Notes under the pieces: generated by a model
What the model was told of the DNA's origin: nothing
What the model saw: the letters and a program-made list of their open reading frames with translations, nothing else
Database searches by the model: none
Part shown: positions 6,639 to 7,359 of the stretch, piece by piece
Layout: every line of letters begins with the position of its first letter
Position numbering within the stretch: position 1 is the stretch's first letter
Position numbers and translations under genes: made by a program
From: Desulfoplanes sp.
Lineage (GTDB): Bacteria; Desulfobacterota; Desulfovibrionia; Desulfovibrionales; Desulfomicrobiaceae
DNA: 7,359 nt
Reading direction: 5' to 3'
Assembly: GCA_028708105.1 (NCBI GenBank)
Contig: JAQVZR010000082.1
Location: forward strand, 1-7,359

Positions 6639-7359
6639 CGATATCTTTGTGGTAACTCTGGACGGCCCGGCTGGCGTGGGCAAGACAACCCTGGCCCGGG
6701 GTGTGGCCGCCTATTTTGGAGTCGCTTATCTTGATACCGGTGCCATGTACCGCTGCGTTGCCTGGACCCTGGGGGATCGTTCCTGGGAATGGTCCGGGGA
6801 AAAATTAACGGCAGCGTTGGATACATTGACCTTTGCCATGCGGGGGACGGGGGCAGAGACCCGACTCTTGCTGAATAATAAGGAAATCGGAGAGGTTATC
6901 CGTACGGAAACAGTGGGATTGTGGGCCTCGCATGTGGCCAGACTGCCCCAGGTACGGGCGTATCTCACGACTGTCCAGCAGTCCCTGGGGCAGCGAGTGC
7001 CTCTGGTGGCCGAAGGGCGGGATATGGGGACCGTGGTTTTCCCTGACGCTGCGTATAAATTTTTTCTGGATGCGTCGCCAGCAGTACGGGCCCAAAGAAG
7101 ATGGCTGCAATTGAAGAATGCCGGTATGGATGAAGATCTGCAGGCATTGACGGAGCAGATGCGGGTTCGTGATGAGCAGGACAGAAACAGGGCCCTTGCC
7201 CCGTTGCGCCCGGCAAAAGATGCCCTGGTTATCGATACCGGATCGTTGACCCTAACCGGTGTCCAGCAGAAAATCATTTCGGTTGTCGAAAGACGTTGCC
7301 GAGAAAGGTCTGTGCAGGTCCGCTTTGCTTGCGTCCCTATCAAAAAAGCCATCCGGGAG
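6631..7359 (+). CDS. cmk: Cytidylate kinase Cmk (partial, no stop in window)
   Basis: Cmk phosphorylates CMP and dCMP to the diphosphates using ATP, in pyrimidine-nucleotide recycling. All 243 codons to the window edge are open. Motifs are Walker A GPAGVGKTT (12-20), YLDTGAMYR (33-41, CMP pocket), IRTETVGLWASHVA (90-103), AEGRDMGTVVFPDA (127-140, Arg130 and Asp131 contacting cytosine and phosphate), KFFLDASP (143-150), the lid region with QRRWLQ (155-160) and VRDEQDRNR (179-187), and ALVIDTGSL (198-206). The core closely follows the E. coli enzyme as I recall it, which ends about 20 residues after the corresponding IDT motif. Here the frame continues past that point with a basic tail, ERRCRERSVQVRF and on, so the real end lies beyond the window. 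The start at 6631 overlaps the hisC stop and has GAGG at 6621-6624 with 6-base spacing, implying translation coupled to hisC. Confidence 0.94.
   Translation, partial: MGSDIFVVTLDGPAGVGKTTLARGVAAYFGVAYLDTGAMYRCVAWTLGDRSWEWSGEKLTAALDTLTFAMRGTGAETRLLLNNKEIGEVIRTETVGLWASHVARLPQVRAYLTTVQQSLGQRVPLVAEGRDMGTVVFPDAAYKFFLDASPAVRAQRRWLQLKNAGMDEDLQALTEQMRVRDEQDRNRALAPLRPAKDALVIDTGSLTLTGVQQKIISVVERRCRERSVQVRFACVPIKKAIRE

Noticed and set aside
6726..7352. Minus-strand open frame of 208 codons opposite cmk
   Set aside because: The + strand encodes an intact cytidylate kinase with all motifs. The antisense product is serine- and arginine-rich with no recognisable domain.

Overview
The window carries a type IVa pilus (T4aP) alignment and secretin operon followed by two housekeeping genes, all on the + strand. 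Gene order is pilM-pilN-pilO-pilP-pilQ, then a small PilZ-domain-like gene, a strong factor-independent terminator, then hisC (histidinol-phosphate aminotransferase) and cmk (cytidylate kinase, running off the right edge). A diderm (Gram-negative) bacterium is certain from the secretin, PilP and the inner-membrane pilus proteins. Moderate GC content, the protein sequences and the hisC-cmk pairing suggest a Desulfovibrio-like member of the Desulfobacterota (deltaproteobacteria). That taxonomic call is inference from memory, not a database match.

Layout: positions 1-46 hold the probable last codons of an upstream gene that ends one base before pilM. Positions 48-5042 hold pilMNOPQ, packed with ATGA overlaps (pilM/pilN, pilP/pilQ), an 8-base overlap (pilN/pilO) and a 16-base gap (pilO/pilP). 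Positions 5043-5143 are non-coding and contain a sigma-54-like motif. Positions 5144-5425 hold the PilZ-like gene. A long hairpin with a U-rich tail (5443-5500) closes the unit. hisC (5526-6638) and cmk (from 6631) overlap by 8 bases and form a separate unit.

How the genes work together: PilM is a cytoplasmic actin-like protein that grips the N-terminal tail of PilN. PilN and PilO form the periplasmic heterodimer that links PilM to PilP. PilP reaches the secretin PilQ, through which the pilus exits the outer membrane. The PilZ-like protein would be a cytoplasmic regulator of pilus assembly, and it lacks the usual c-di-GMP-binding residues. HisC and Cmk serve histidine and pyrimidine-nucleotide metabolism and have no evident link with pili.

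The most interesting points are a predicted lipoprotein form of PilQ paired with a PilP that lacks a convincing lipobox, the degenerate PilZ protein encoded directly behind the secretin, a possible internal sigma-54 promoter in front of it, homopolymer tracts in pilM and pilO (including G8), and a cmk reading frame that continues past the expected end of the family. I saw no unmistakably new system, mobile element, CRISPR array or RNA gene. This is mostly a standard pilus locus with some unusual details.
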